Positions 45,286 through 57,270 are shown, counted from the stretch's first letter. The stretch: DNA of 64,000 nucleotides from Lasiosphaeria ovina (GCA_033439765.1 JAULSN010000002.1:2604001-2668000); one strand, 5' to 3'. Translations and numbers: made by a program. The notes: generated from the letters alone by a model not told the origin.

Positions 45286-47667
45286 TTATGCGCCAACCGC
45301 ACCGGGCTGCTCCGCCGTTGGGGCCGTGACTGTCTCGCTGTCAGGACCTCCGTTGCTTGCCCCGTTGCTTGCTGCACTCTCTTGCGCCTCCGAGGTACGC
45401 TTGTTTTCGATATTCTGCAAAACTCGGTTCAGGTCTCCTCTAAACATTCGCAGACTGTTGTTACAGCTCGGGCAGACGTTCAGGTGGCATGCGCTGCAGA
45501 TGAAGCACTCGGCATTCCGATCCTTGTGCCCGCATGTCCTGCAGGATATCGGGTTAACCCTCTGCCTGTTGACCGTCATGTAGCGATGATTCGTCAGGCA
45601 TCTATAGTGCCTATCCAACAGCGGCTGGGCATCCAATACTACATCTGCCGGCTGCGGCTTATACCAATTTCTCGGGAACAGCGCCGCACCGGGATTGTCC
45701 GTCATTTCCTCGTCTTGCGTCTCGCCTCCACGCGAGGCGACACGCGGAGCGGGCGGCGCATGCGTCTCGGTATTGTTGCTGGCAGCAGTTGGCCTCGGCT
45801 TAACTGTATCGTCAGATGCGGTAGACCCGCTCTCAGATATGGCTCTGACCACCTGGGGCGAGGGTTTGAACTGCTGTTCCCTTGGCGGGGCCCGTGAGGT
45901 TGAAGACGCGGCTGCTTCCGCGCGCATCGCCGCAGCGGGTGCATCCATGGTTCGGGAGGAAGTCCGCGCTGCAAACTGCGGCTGCTTGTGAGTGCGATCT
46001 AGGTGAGCCGAAGGAGAGGACGGTAGGCCAACCGGCATGCGCAGCGAGGCCAAGTTGCTTGGTTTCAGCACAGGCGCTTGGTTGCCCCCATTGTTGCGAT
46101 CTTGACTCGCGACGGGGCGGGCCTGTTTCGACTCGTCTGGCAATTCGGGGGACGAGGCGGGCGATATGGGCGAGACCACCGTTTCTACCACTAACCGTTT
46201 TACATCAGTCGTCTCGTACTCGGGTGTTGGAAGTCGCGGGACAGATCGAGGTACAATGGGGTTGGGGAGAGGCTTGGCGGGTGCCTCTTCCTTGTCGCGG
46301 GGTTTTCGGAGTTTTGACAGTTTTTGACCCATATTTTCTTCTTTTTCCTCTTGCGGAGGGGGTTGCTGACGAGACGCCACAGGACGGATGTTTCGGCCGG
46401 GGAGCCCAGCATTGGTGCTTCTAGGGAGCGGGACTCGGGGCCTGGCAGGAGGGGCAGGGAAGACGATGCTGGCCGTGTCAGACTGCTGAGGTGGCGACTG
46501 CGGGCGCTGCGCGCTGGTTGGGTCGCCCTGTGACGAGTTCTGGGCAGACGCTGCAGTGGAGCCGTGACTCGAAATGAGCTTAAGTTCTGGGACGGCCAGG
46601 CTCTTGTCGCCCTTTAGTGACCTCCGCCTCCAGAGCTGGTCTTGCTGGGGAGAGGTGCTGGTCGGCGACGCCTCGGTCTTGTTTTGCGACGGCTGAACAG
46701 GTGGCGGCGACTGCAGCCGAAGAGGCTTGCGAAGGATATCCTTCAGGGGCGGCGGCGGCGGCGGTAGGCTTTCCCTATTTTCAGCAGGCGTCCACGAAAT
46801 ATTTGGTGCCTGCTTCTGCGCATCTTGATCGGACGAAAACTTGAGCCAAGGCTCGGAAGCCACAGAGCCCTCGGACCCAATGCCGCTGTCCTTGACTAGG
46901 TGCTTCGGAGACGCGATAGTATAAGATCCTTGGGTTCCGCTAATGTCGTTGGCCGAGTTTGTCGACGATCTCGGCGTTGACTCTGAGGAGTGGTTCGAAT
47001 ATGCTGACAGGAGGCTCGAGAGGGAGGCGGAAGGTGACGGTAAGGAGTCGAGAGACGCTGATGGAGGACCCGGAAATAGGACTGGAGTAGGAGAGTGAGC
47101 TGGCAGCCGTACTGGATCGGCAGGATCGGCAGCTGGAGCTGGAGCTGGAGCTGGAGCTGGAGCCGGAGCTTGGGCCGGAACTGGAGCTTGAGAGGGAGCT
47201 GAAGCTGGAGCGGGAGCTGGAGTTGGAGCTGGAACCCGACTGCCAACGGGACGCCGTGGGATCGCCATGGACGGCAGCCCGCCGAACTTGTTCGGCAAGG
47301 GCGGGAGCGGCGAGCTGAGAGGTTTGGCTGCGGCCATGGAAGCTGTTTCCCACGCCATGCTGATTTCCCTTTCAAACTCTTTTGGCGGTGGGAGGGGAGG
47401 GCCGGTATCGATATCGGGCAAGAGCTTTTGGGTAGTGCCTGCCCAACTTGGAGCAGCAGAAGCAGAAGCAGAAGCAGAAGCAGAAGCAGCAGTAGGTGGA
47501 GGAGGCAAGCGCGACTGGAGCTGTGACTGTGACAGGCTCGCACCCCGTGCTGAAAAGGAAGGTCCAGGTCCAAGTCCAAATCCAGGTCCACCAGGAGGGG
47601 TTGGCAGTGCCTTTGAGAAACGAGACCGCCCGGAAATAGGGGTCTGGAGAGTCGCCGAGCCCATCAT
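45286..47667 (-). CDS. proline-rich disordered protein with C-terminal zinc module
   Basis: Intronless frame of 793 residues from the first Met of MMGSATLQTPISGRSRF; the frame is open 19 codons further upstream. I do not recognise the family. About 650 residues are disordered, with Pro-Ala dipeptide repeats (near 47130-47240), Ala-Ser repeats, and many PPPPP and SP/TP sites that could serve SH3, WW or kinase contacts. The C-terminal ~130 residues look ordered: FPRNWYKPQPADVVLDAQPL, LDRHYRCLTNHRYMTVNRQ and then CRTCGHKDRNAECFICSAC followed by HLNVCPSCNNSL, seven cysteines in CxxC-type pairs that should bind zinc. A region with GQKLSKLRKPRDKEEAP is strongly basic. Likely a scaffold or adaptor; this is inference. 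Confidence 0.75.
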   Translation of the reverse strand: MMGSATLQTPISGRSRFSKALPTPPGGPGFGLGPGPSFSARGASLSQSQLQSRLPPPPTAASASASASASAAPSWAGTTQKLLPDIDTGPPLPPPKEFEREISMAWETASMAAAKPLSSPLPPLPNKFGGLPSMAIPRRPVGSRVPAPTPAPAPASAPSQAPVPAQAPAPAPAPAPAPAADPADPVRLPAHSPTPVLFPGPPSASLDSLPSPSASLSSLLSAYSNHSSESTPRSSTNSANDISGTQGSYTIASPKHLVKDSGIGSEGSVASEPWLKFSSDQDAQKQAPNISWTPAENRESLPPPPPPLKDILRKPLRLQSPPPVQPSQNKTEASPTSTSPQQDQLWRRRSLKGDKSLAVPELKLISSHGSTAASAQNSSQGDPTSAQRPQSPPQQSDTASIVFPAPPARPRVPLPRSTNAGLPGRNIRPVASRQQPPPQEEKEENMGQKLSKLRKPRDKEEAPAKPLPNPIVPRSVPRLPTPEYETTDVKRLVVETVVSPISPASSPELPDESKQARPVASQDRNNGGNQAPVLKPSNLASLRMPVGLPSSPSAHLDRTHKQPQFAARTSSRTMDAPAAAMRAEAAASSTSRAPPREQQFKPSPQVVRAISESGSTASDDTVKPRPTAASNNTETHAPPAPRVASRGGETQDEEMTDNPGAALFPRNWYKPQPADVVLDAQPLLDRHYRCLTNHRYMTVNRQRVNPISCRTCGHKDRNAECFICSACHLNVCPSCNNSLRMFRGDLNRVLQNIENKRTSEAQESAASNGASNGGPDSETVTAPTAEQPGAVGA
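47451..47492. repeat. GCAGAA hexamer tandem (Ala-Ser repeat)
   Basis: About six AGCAGA units on the + strand, encoding an Ala-Ser dipeptide repeat in the zinc-module protein. Confidence 0.8.
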
Positions 47668-50600
47668 GTTTTCCCTCGATCCCGACTCGCCGGCTGAATG
47701 GGATCTAGTAAATATGATATACACCGTTAGGACCGCCTGCTATTGCGCAGTCCGGCTGCCCCTGCGGCCCGGGACGACAGCGCCGTCCCTGTACTGTATG
47801 TGCTGTACTGTACTGTACGCGTACTTTTCTCTCTCTTCAGGGGCCGACACGAGACCCGCTCCCGGCGTCGCACATATGGATGGCGAGTTGGCGGCGGAGA
47901 GGTCGGTTGCTGGGATGTCTGGAGGAGTCGCCAACACTCTCTTGCAGCACGACACGACACGACACGACACGACGGGCACCGAATCCAAGCAATGCGGTGC
48001 GCTGTAGAGGCGTTGTTCCGACAGGGTACGGCAAGCAAAGTGCTACCAGCGGGTGGTGCTGGTGGTTACAGGTGGGTGGGCATAAGGAAGTATAAAAGGG
48101 GATGACAGCATGGCATGCCCTACTGGTTGGGGGGGGGGGGGGGCGTGAATGGGCAGCTTTTGCAAGGCAGGAGGAGGCAACCAGGGGCTCCCGACGCGAC
48201 CGAGTTCCCATTCGGTTTTCTGCTCTTTTATTATTCTTCTCTGGCTGGTGATGGCACTGCACCGCACCAGCAAACCCTGTCAAGGCTCAAATTGGATGAT
48301 CGTCCTCGACCCCTGGTCCCAGGCCGGCTGAAACAGCCACTGGTTAACTGGTTAAAGGCAAGCCAAGCCCAGATTTTAATATGACAGGGGGGAGCCAAAT
48401 CGACTGGCCCACCACTAACACGCACACACTGCCGCTCTAGGCTGCACCGTCACTGGCCAGCAGAGATCGCCGACGGGTTCGTTGATGACTCGCCACAGCG
48501 CCGGGTGGGCAGCCAGACGGACTGGACAACCACAGAAAGCACATCCGCCCTACCCAGTACGGAGTAGAGGTGGGCAGCTTTTCGGACCAGCGCGCGGTTG
48601 AACAGCATCTTGCATGCTGTCGTTTATGCCGTGCGAGCGACCTCGACACGGCCATTCCATTTCACCGCATCGATAACTGCCGTCCGCCATTTTGGCTTAT
48701 TCTGTGTTTTCCTCCGTCTCTTCGATTCTTCGTATCCGCGAGGCCCGAATAAATTGCTGTCGATCTTGGACTCGCGGTACAGAAGCTGGGCGATGAACTA
48801 CGGAAGCCAGCCAGTCAGCCAGCACACATTTAAGAAGCAGCATCGCATGACGTATTGGACGTGGCGGACGGATTGGCTGGCTGGCGGCGCCCCTTGATAA
48901 AAAAATAAGGGGGCCGTCGCAGGTTCGGCCACGTCAAAAAGTGGACGCACAGAGCGCCACCGAGCCTCAGGCGCAGCAGCCGAACGGGCAGGCTTGCATA
49001 AGATCGGCCCCAGGGAGTCTCCGGTCCCTCGACAGGAGACGCCGTTCTGCGACCGAGGCGTCCTCTATGAACCAGGAATGCAAGCCGAGCCTTGCCCTCT
49101 GTCCTTGCAGCGCTCGAGTGCTGAAACCAGGGAAGTCGAGCACGTCGACTACAGCGAGCATGAATTTCTGGCAATCACAGTGTGGCTGCAAAGTCGCAAG
49201 AACCTGGATTTTACGAGTTTCTTCAAAAAGAAAATCCATCTCTGCCAACGTTGCAATACACGTGTAGACGCGCCTTGCCTTGGAGAGCCCAGATCAGCAA
49301 CCGCGCGCGGCGACAGCGGGTCCCCGGGCAAAGCTCACGTTTGGGGCGGAGGGCATTATTCGTGGGTATGACGACAAAGGCGCAACGGCGCTGGACAATA
49401 TACCTAACCTGTCCTAGAAAATTAACTTGTTGCGCTTACTTACTTATGATCTTGCACGTTCACAGCATGTGTGTGCAGGGTGCCAAAACAGGATACATTA
49501 TGTATGCCTTGGGCGCGGCAGCACTGGAGAATAACCTGAAGCCTGGTTGGACTTGGGGGCATGATATTTGTAGGTGATATTGAGTCGAATCCTGTTTCAA
49601 GAATCTCGCCCTGCAATGACGGTGGTTAGGTAAAGTCATCCATGTTTGTACGGGGTAGCCTGATTTTGAAAGTGCTACGGAATTCGTCCAAAATATCAGC
49701 TGTCAGATCGAACCCCTTTTTCTTTTGATTTCCCCGACCGCCCCGGACTCCGTGGCTGACGCTGACGCAAAGATATGAAGACTTGTCGCAGACTTGTAAA
49801 AGCCCGAGTCCAAGATGCTTACGAATCGTAGCTCGGGGCGGCGCGGGTAGTTCCATTGTTGTCGCGCCCCCGTATGTATGTAGATACGCACTCCGTGTCG
49901 TGAATTTGGTCTGTTCCCACGTTCCAACTTTGTTCCACAGTCTTTCTGCAGGTTCTTGGACCCGAAATTGCGCTACCTTTTGAGTCTTTGAGGGAGGGGG
50001 TAAGTTAAAAGAGGTGTGGGTTCTAGAAACGCATGCAAAGGCAAGCAAGCATGCTACCCACCCACAGGCAAACTCGCAGGATGGGAAGACGCAGGAACTT
50101 CAAGATTGGGGCCCCCCACCATGTTTCCGGAACCCGTTCGTCCCCCAGGACCTGCGTCTTGCCGTCGCGGCGCGAGGGCGTGCGCGCATCGCATCGTGCG
50201 CGTGCCACACCCGAGCCTGCGCGACGGGAAATATATTAAAGCAATCTCATTGTGTCGGATCGGGCGGTGAAGGGGATTAATACCTACCTTGCCTAGGGTC
50301 CCGTTGGGCAAAGGAAGGGAGTGAATGAGCCTTGGGATTGCAGTCGCCGGGCTTCAAAAGAGACTCTTACTCCTCAGCTGACTAACTCCAGTTCAATCTT
50401 GTGCTTTACATTTCCGCATGGAGGATGCCAACAATATGGAAATGGGACTACAGGGCTATTTGGATTTGGCATCGTTCGATGACACGGCCCGATAGGTGGT
50501 GATATCCCGCGACCTCGTTCGTGCCCCGTCTCATTCATTCCATTGAGTCTTCCGTCCATGGAGAGAACTCCCAAATAGCCTGACGGCCAGGAGTCAAGAC

Positions 50601-51528
50601 TCTCAGAGGACAACCTACCCTAATCGAGAGAGAGAGGCAGTCGCGAGGCACCGCACCATTGCACTGCTTGGCTCCCTGTTCTACAGCTTTCAGGGTCCCT
50701 CAATTTCCGGCAGGTCCGCTGCTGGCGGCTGCTTCCCACGTTACCTGTCAGGCCACGCGCGCCTTCCCACTGGCCGTGAACATGCTTTCCCGTTCTTGGG
50801 GTTAAGGTTTGGATCGAGTCCGGCACCAAAAAAGCTTCTACCACTGTTTTTTTGGTATTTTCTTACAGTCTTCACTTGGGTCACGGTCCAACTTGAGCCC
50901 GGCGGACTGGCAGTGGCGGACTGAACGACTGACTCCTAGTCACGATGCCGCGTCGCTTACCTTCTGCAATGCCCTATAGAGCCTGCCTCTTATGCCGCCT
51001 TCGGAGTTTATATTGCGATCGCCTGAGAAACGGAAGTGCGAACTTCATGCAAAACACCTTATTCGTCCTCTTCCGGAGCCCTCTGCCTGACCGAAAGGCG
51101 AAAGGCCGTGGGACAGCAGACCCGGCGTGGCTCGTGGCTGGCTGGCTGGCATGGCTGGCCGGCCATCGCTCCTACCGTCGGGCAGGAACGGTACTCTACT
51201 ACCCCAGGCTGGCTCTACTACGGCCGCGATTGTTGATGCATTGCCATTGCATTGCCATTCCATTTGCATTTGCGTGTGCATTTGCAGGTGATATCCGTGC
51301 CTTGGACACCGTGACCGTGACCTTGGCTTTGGCTTTGGCTTTGGCTTTAGCTATGGCCATGGCTATGGATGCATTCCATTACAACCGCCTTGCCGCTGCC
51401 CTTGGACTTCTCTCCGCGTCTTGTACAAAACTCGCGCCAGTACCGCGTCAAGCGATGGTCTGGCCACGATTGGTTTTCTATTCCTTCCTTTTTTCTTCTC
51501 GGCCGGGGTTCTTGTCGGCCTTCTCGAG
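47668..51528. other. 3.9 kb divergent spacer, zinc-module gene / GH76 gene
   Basis: No supported gene. It contains an ACGAC pentamer tandem at 47946-47971, a run of 15 G at 48129-48143, and tandem GGCTTT/CTTTGG-type hexamers at about 51322-51350 just upstream of the GH76 gene. Short frames at 49626-50048 and 50945-51532 have no family features. Confidence 0.55.
47946..47971. repeat. ACGAC pentanucleotide tandem
   Basis: About five ACGAC units some 280-300 bp upstream of the zinc-module gene start. Confidence 0.8.
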
Positions 51529-52830
51529 ATGAGAACGAGTCTCGCCGCCAGTGTCGGTGGCCTTTTGGCCATCTGGGTCTTCCAAGGTCTGGTCGTCCAT
51601 GCCCATGCCCAAAGCCCCCTCCAGACTCAATTGGATGGCCATGACGCTTCAGATGCCGCCTCGCTCTCTTCCAGGGGCTTCCTGGGCGCAAGAGCTGGGT
51701 TGAATGCCTCCGAGGCATCCAAGGCTGCCATCGAGTCCATGAACAAGAGCTTTTATAACAAAACCGCCGGCCGATGGACAGTGGCGGACGCGTGGTGGCT
51801 GAGCGGAGTCGCTCTCCAAGATCTCCTCGAGTACATGTACAAGACGGGCAGCCGTGACTATCTGCACCAGGCCAAGCACATCATCGAGAAGCAGAAGGAG
51901 CCTCTCCCCTGGTGGCCCGAGGGAGACGGCTATTTCCGCGCCGACTCGACCGACGACACGGGCTGGTGGGCTCTCGCCATGATCCGGATGTTTGACATCA
52001 CCAAGGACCAGCAGTACCTCAATATGTCCATCCTGGACGAAGCTTACATGTACTCGTACTGGACCAACACAAACTGCGGGGGCGGCATGTATGTCGACAT
52101 TCGCGCCGAGACGTACAAGAACGCCATTGCCAACGAGCTCTACATGAAGCTCGCCGCCTCGCTCCACAACCGCATTCCCGGCGACACCGAATACCTCGCA
52201 AAGGCGGAGACGGCGTACAACTGGTTCATGGCCTCGGGCATGATCAACGGTGACAACCTGATCAACGACGGACTCGCTGAGAATGGCGCCGGCGTCTGTT
52301 ACAACAACGCCCTTCCCATTTGGACGTATAACCAGGGCGTCATCCTTGGGGCGTCAGTTGGTATGCCTCCCTTGTTTTGTGTTGGTCGGCTCCTTTCCCC
52401 CGATATACTACAGCACAGAGCACAAAACAATCCATTTACTAGACGGCTAACCGCCCTTCCCGCAAAAGAACTTTACATCGCTACACAAAACCAGTCGTAC
52501 GTCGTGGAGGCGCGCAAGATCGCCGACGCCGTACTCTCGAGCGGAGCCATGACACGGGACGGAGTTCTCACCGAGCCCTGCGAGGCTGCCGACACGTGCA
52601 ACAATGATCAGCAAATCTTCAAAGGCATATTTGCCTACAACCTCGCCGAGCTCAACAGCGTGCTCAGCGACAGCCCCTACACGGCCTACCTGGCGCAGAA
52701 CGCCGAGACGGCCTGGTCCAACGATCGCAACAGCAAGGACCTCTACGACGTCTCCTGGGCTGGCCCCTTTCGGAACTCGACAATTGCGAAGCAGGCCTCG
52801 GCCGTGGGGCTTTTGGTGTCTCTTCTTTGA
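51529..52830 (+). CDS. secreted GH76 family mannanase-like protein
   Basis: Glycoside hydrolase family 76 (alpha-1,6-mannanase; Dfg5/Dcw1 relatives cross-link cell-wall GPI-mannoproteins). Exons 51529-52360 and 52469-52830 give 397 residues, joining GVILGASV to ELYIATQNQSY. Residues 1-27 form a signal peptide (hydrophobic core, cleavage likely after AHA). The family's catalytic Asp pair is D142-D143 in STDDTGWWALAMIR; other landmarks are NCGGGMYVDI, KNAIANELYMKLAASL, CYNNALPIWTYNQGVILG and IFKGIFAYNL. It is shorter than Dfg5 and has no clear hydrophobic GPI-anchor signal after the last conserved block, so it is probably secreted rather than anchored. The 108 nt intron is a multiple of three and has no stop codon, so unspliced RNA would also be translatable. 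Confidence 0.9.
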   Translation: MRTSLAASVGGLLAIWVFQGLVVHAHAQSPLQTQLDGHDASDAASLSSRGFLGARAGLNASEASKAAIESMNKSFYNKTAGRWTVADAWWLSGVALQDLLEYMYKTGSRDYLHQAKHIIEKQKEPLPWWPEGDGYFRADSTDDTGWWALAMIRMFDITKDQQYLNMSILDEAYMYSYWTNTNCGGGMYVDIRAETYKNAIANELYMKLAASLHNRIPGDTEYLAKAETAYNWFMASGMINGDNLINDGLAENGAGVCYNNALPIWTYNQGVILGASVGMPPLFCVGRLLSPDILQHRAQNNPFTRRLTALPAKELYIATQNQSYVVEARKIADAVLSSGAMTRDGVLTEPCEAADTCNNDQQIFKGIFAYNLAELNSVLSDSPYTAYLAQNAETAWSNDRNSKDLYDVSWAGPFRNSTIAKQASAVGLLVSLL

Positions 52831-54934
52831 AGCTGTAGGCATGGCAAGAGTAGAAAGGCAGTTTCTGTTTTTACTCTGTAATTATCTGATTTCTATCTTG
52901 TTTTTTCATGGTGTTATGTTCGAAATGGGGGGGTGGGTGCCAATGGGGATATATTTGGCGTATAAAAGGGCTGTCGACCAAAATACAAGTCTGTGAACTA
53001 ACATTGGGGGAGGCAGGGCTAGATGTATGGAGTCTTGGGAGCGGGGGTTATATTTTTAAAGCATAACAGGCACTGCATGAGGCTGCCTCATTATGCTACT
53101 ATAAGCTGTGAGGGTTGTGAAAGAAAAGGGCGGGTTCTAAATGTGTGTGTATCATCAGCTCGAGCCGTGCGTATGAGCCTTCGGCCTGTCATATAGCGTG
53201 CCGAATCCTATTCCAGTCCTCTCTCGGGGCCAGGTTCGTGATCAAATGTGGTAAAGGCTCTTCTTTGCTCAGGAGTTAAATTTCATGAAGTGGCTCAGGA
53301 TCGGTGGGCTAGAGTGTGTCGGCACATCCAGTAATACCTAGGAGAGTTTCACGGCAGGCCCCTTTACGCATACGCCACACTACATACCATCTCTATATTT
53401 GGGCCTAAGGCCGATCAGATTGTGCCGAAACAAAACAAAATGGGGAACAAGACGTCGTTAGAATCGCGTTCAAAAGAGGCGATCCTAGTTAACAAAATGA
53501 TGTCTCAGCTTGCTTCCCCAGCTATAACTGGATCACTTGCGTATATACAGACCTGTAGAGCAGAAACGAGACAGCCGACAGGAGATAGCCCCTTATTTAA
53601 GAAAACCGCCGACTCCTTGTCTAGGTTGCCACTCGCAGAGTTTCTCGTTCACTCAGACACTTGCAGCAGACAGCAAAGGATAGTCATTGTATTGTATTGT
53701 ATAAAGAAGTTAAACAAGAAGCAACAAGCAAAGAAGACAAAGCTCGGTTCTAATCTCTCCTGGCAGCAACAACAACACAAGATTCTCACCAACATGAAGT
53801 GATGATGATGCGCTGTCCCAATACGTGGCTAACGGGTAATAATGGGTGGGCCGTGAAAGCAGTCGATGCCTAGGATACTAGATAGTAATAACATGAGGAG
53901 GGAACAGACGAGACGACCCAAGAAACCAGCTAACTAGCTAAAAAAAAAGGCAAAAGCAAAGAAGTTGATAATGATGATACGCTGCCGGAACCAAACGCCC
54001 AAGACCAAGACGAACCGCCCACTCATTATCCCCTCCCCGCTGTTGTTGCCCATACCAGCCACTGGAAAAGAACTGCGCAGTTGGTGGAGTAAACAGACAG
54101 ACGATGGAGACAAAGTGAGTCAGTCTTCTCCGGTCTCCCCCCTCCCCCCTTTTTTCGCTCACCATCGTCTCTCCGCCCCCCTTGTCTGTCTGGCCTAACC
54201 TGACCTGACCTGACCTGACCTGACCTGGCCTGGCAAGTCCAATCCAGTGGTCCCAGCAGCCCCCGCCCAAGTGCTAAACTAAATAGAGAGAAGAAAAAAA
54301 AGGTGTGGATTCGCATCCGCATCCATTCATCCATCGGAATCCATGGAACCCTCTCCTAAACGCCTTCCCCCAAATAAGAAAGAAGAAAGAAAAAAAATAA
54401 CAACGCCCTTTTTTTCTCCCATCCTCGTTCCCTTTGCTTTGCATCCGTTGGCCTCGCGCAAAGGACAAGGAGAAGTGAAAGGCCACAGCCCATGGTAGTT
54501 GGTTTGTTATTGCTATCCCCACCGTGGCATCGTTTTGGTTGTCGTCGTGGTCGTCGTGGTCGTCAATCGTTGTCGGGCCTCCGCCGCCCTGTTATCTCTG
54601 CGCGACAAACCGTGGGAACGAACAGACCGACTAGCCGCTTTCCGTGTGCCACATACCATATTGTATACGAATATAGTATCTAGGTATCTAGCACAAACCC
54701 CAGAGAAGAGTGGCTGGACTTTTTGCAAAAGAAGGAAAATATCGAGAAAAAAAAACGGCCACCGCTAAAGATCAAGTGTGCTGGATGGCGTCCCTAGAAC
54801 CGACTCCAGAGCCGCGAGCATCCTCATCCCTCTATTGATACAACAGTCGCACACGTGATACAAAGAGTCTCCTTCCGAGATAGTGAGAAGAGAAAGGCGT
54901 TGACACTGTGTCCATAAAATGAACACGCCGCCAC
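52831..54934. other. convergent spacer, GH76 gene / forkhead gene
   Basis: 2.1 kb with no supported gene. A pentamer tandem of CCTGA at 54197-54231 and a TCG/GTC-rich stretch near 54537-54570 are visible. A 126-codon frame at 53422-53802 is Lys/Gln-rich but has no recognisable domain. Confidence 0.55.
54197..54231. repeat. CCTGA pentanucleotide tandem
   Basis: Six to seven CCTGA/CCTGG units in a row in intergenic DNA. Confidence 0.85.
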
Positions 54935-57270
54935 TTAGGTGACGATATCTCCGTTTGTCGCCGGCGGCTGAACCTGCTTGCCGTGTCCGACCGGGGCATG
55001 GTAGCTGCCAATGCTCTGAAAACCCCTGGTAATTTGTTAACGAGAGACATCACACGGCATTAGGTATTGGCTAGGATGCATACTTGGTCAGATCAAAGCC
55101 CTGGTCCTCCTCAATCTCGGCGGTTGGGCTTGGGGGGTCGTCTACTACGGCGCGGCTGGGCCGCGTCGGGCTCGCTACTGGCGATTTGCTCCGCGCTGGA
55201 GCTGGGCTGCTGCTCTGGGGCGGCAGGGCCCCGTGCGTCTTCGACGGGCTTAGGTCGAACTGAGTGGGCTTTAGCGGCGTACTACCAATGTCGGCATATT
55301 TCCAGAACGGAGCGGGAGAGCTGGTCGGCATGTGCTGGCTGGGCCGTTGGGCTGTGCTGGGGGGAGCGAGCTTGAGATGAACTCGGTGTGGTGCCGGCGT
55401 GACAAAGGACGCACCATCTTCTTGTAGGTATGACGACGTCAACGTCGGCGAACCAGGCACGTTGTTATTCTCCGATGCCCCTAGCGTGCTCGAGGCGTTG
55501 TTCTTGCGGAGGCGAGGAAGAGGGCTGCCGTCGGCTCCCGTTCCCGCTTCGTCGGGGAGGGGCTTGCGAGAGCTACGTACGGGCGTCTGGTGCGAGCCCC
55601 GAACTGCCGGCGCCGAGCGCGGTTGGGGCGAGCCAGAAGGCGACACCTTGCGCTTGCGCGCCGAGACGGAATCTCTGGCCGCCATGTCTCTCGGGCCCTG
55701 TGTGATGTAGTTCAGCTGGCTTGGCGACGACGGGTTGGACGAGCCTCGATGGCCGCCGCGGCCGCCCCGATAGGCGCTGCGGATCATATCTTCGCGCGTC
55801 TCGGCCACGAGCTGCCACTTCATGCCCTTCCCGGGCTCGTCTGTAGAGCGCGCAACCTTCTCAAACGACTTATTAAGCGAGAGGTTGTGCCGAATGGAAT
55901 TCTAAGGGATATCAGCACTGATCGGGTTAGCAATGCGCTCGCGCAAGAAACATACCTGCCAGCCCGACGGAGGTTGATGGCGATAATACGAGTATCTGCT
56001 GGTGATGAAATTGTAGATGCCGTTGAGATTAAGCTTCTCGTCCTGCGTGTGAGTGATGGCCTGGGTTATCATCTGCGCATAGCTATACTGCGGCTTCATG
56101 TGCTTGTTCTCATCCAAGCTCAGGTCGGCATCGTGGTTACCAGTCATCATCATCAACGGTGTCTGCTCAACGGCGGGCGAGGTTTGGGGAGCAGCAGCTC
56201 GGCTCCGAGCGGATGGAGGCGTGCCAGGGCGTTTGTAATCGGGCGGGGCCGGAGCCAGAGTCTTCTGAGGACCAGAGCCCTGGTTACGAGAGGCTTTGAC
56301 CTGAGGACTAGACTGCAGTGCCTGAGCCTCGCCCGACGACGGCAGCGGACGGCGAGGCGGGCGAGACGACGAGGGAGAGCCGGGCTTTGCAAGACCCGCC
56401 CGTTCGAGGTACCTCTCGTGGATATGCAGCGGGCTGAGGTCGATGGGAAGGACGAACATCATCTCGACGCCGGCAATTTCAATGACCTCGCCGCTCCGCA
56501 AAGGGCCCTTCTGGCCCGACTTCCAAGGCGTGCCGTCCACCTTGAGCGAGTTGCGACCCTTGGCCACCAGCCACCACTCTTCTTCGTCGTGGTTGAAGTA
56601 GACAGCCGCATGCTGACGCGAAATCATCTTGCTGGGACCGAGGTCGATGTGCACAGCAGGGTCGGCGTCGCCATCCTGGTCAGGCCGCTTCTGGGCTGCG
56701 GGCTCCGAGGAGCGGCCGATGTTGACAGTGAGGTCCTTGACGTAGTAGGTCCAGTCCTGAGCGGCGATTTTGGCGTAGGCCTGCACGCCCTCCTTTTGGG
56801 ACTCGTGCATGCTGTTGGCATGATCGCTGCTGGCCTGCACGGCGCCCACGGGCGCGGCGAGATGGTGCGTTACGCGCGTGACAAGCTGGTCTTCGTCCTC
56901 TTCGTTGACGCCGGACTGATCTGCGACAAGCGACGAATTCTCCTCCTCGAGTTGCTCGACGGGCGCATCGTCATTCTATCCAGACAAGCAGGCGGGGTTA
57001 GCAAGGAACTACGAATCGAAATTCAATGCGATTGTCTCGATTGGGGAGGGGGCAGGCAACAACAGGAAGGGGACGGGCGGGAGTGGGGAGGGGGGGTTGG
57101 AAGGCAAAGGAAAGGAGGGCGATCGCAAAGTCAATAAAAGCTTGGCGACTGGTCTGGTCCCTTACCTTCTTGCGACGTTTCTGGGGGCGCGACGGCGACG
57201 AGGGCTCTGCGATGGCATCGCTGCGCAGTTCTCGACGAGGACGCTGCGCTCGCTTCTGGGGTGTAGGCAT
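54935..57270 (-). CDS. fkh2: FHA-forkhead transcription factor (Fkh1/Fkh2 type)
   Basis: Cell-cycle forkhead factor; yeast Fkh1/2 control the CLB2 cluster and their FHA domain reads phosphothreonine on partners. Exons 57270-57166, 56975-55956, 55901-55084 and 55025-54935 give 677 residues. The FHA domain (~105-205) shows [28 protein letters not shown] and [11 protein letters not shown]. The forkhead domain (~328-410) shows [32 protein letters not shown] and, across intron 2, [13 protein letters not shown]. The C-terminal half is disordered with many SP/TP sites suited to CDK control. The last exon, encoding the final 29 residues ([20 protein letters not shown]), was found from a GTATGC donor inside the longer frame; without it the protein would end three residues after DLTK. 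The symbol follows the domain class, not proven orthology. Confidence 0.92.

Noticed and set aside
49626..50048. 140-codon minus-strand frame
   Set aside because: No family features; a small helical-looking end is not enough to call a gene.
53422..53802. 126-codon + strand frame between GH76 and forkhead genes
   Set aside because: Lys/Gln-rich without domain, not flanked by promoter- or intron-like features; kept out for lack of support.
55590..57137. 515-codon + strand frame opposite the forkhead gene
   Set aside because: Runs through two exons and two introns of the FHA-forkhead gene, with arginine-rich shadow composition.
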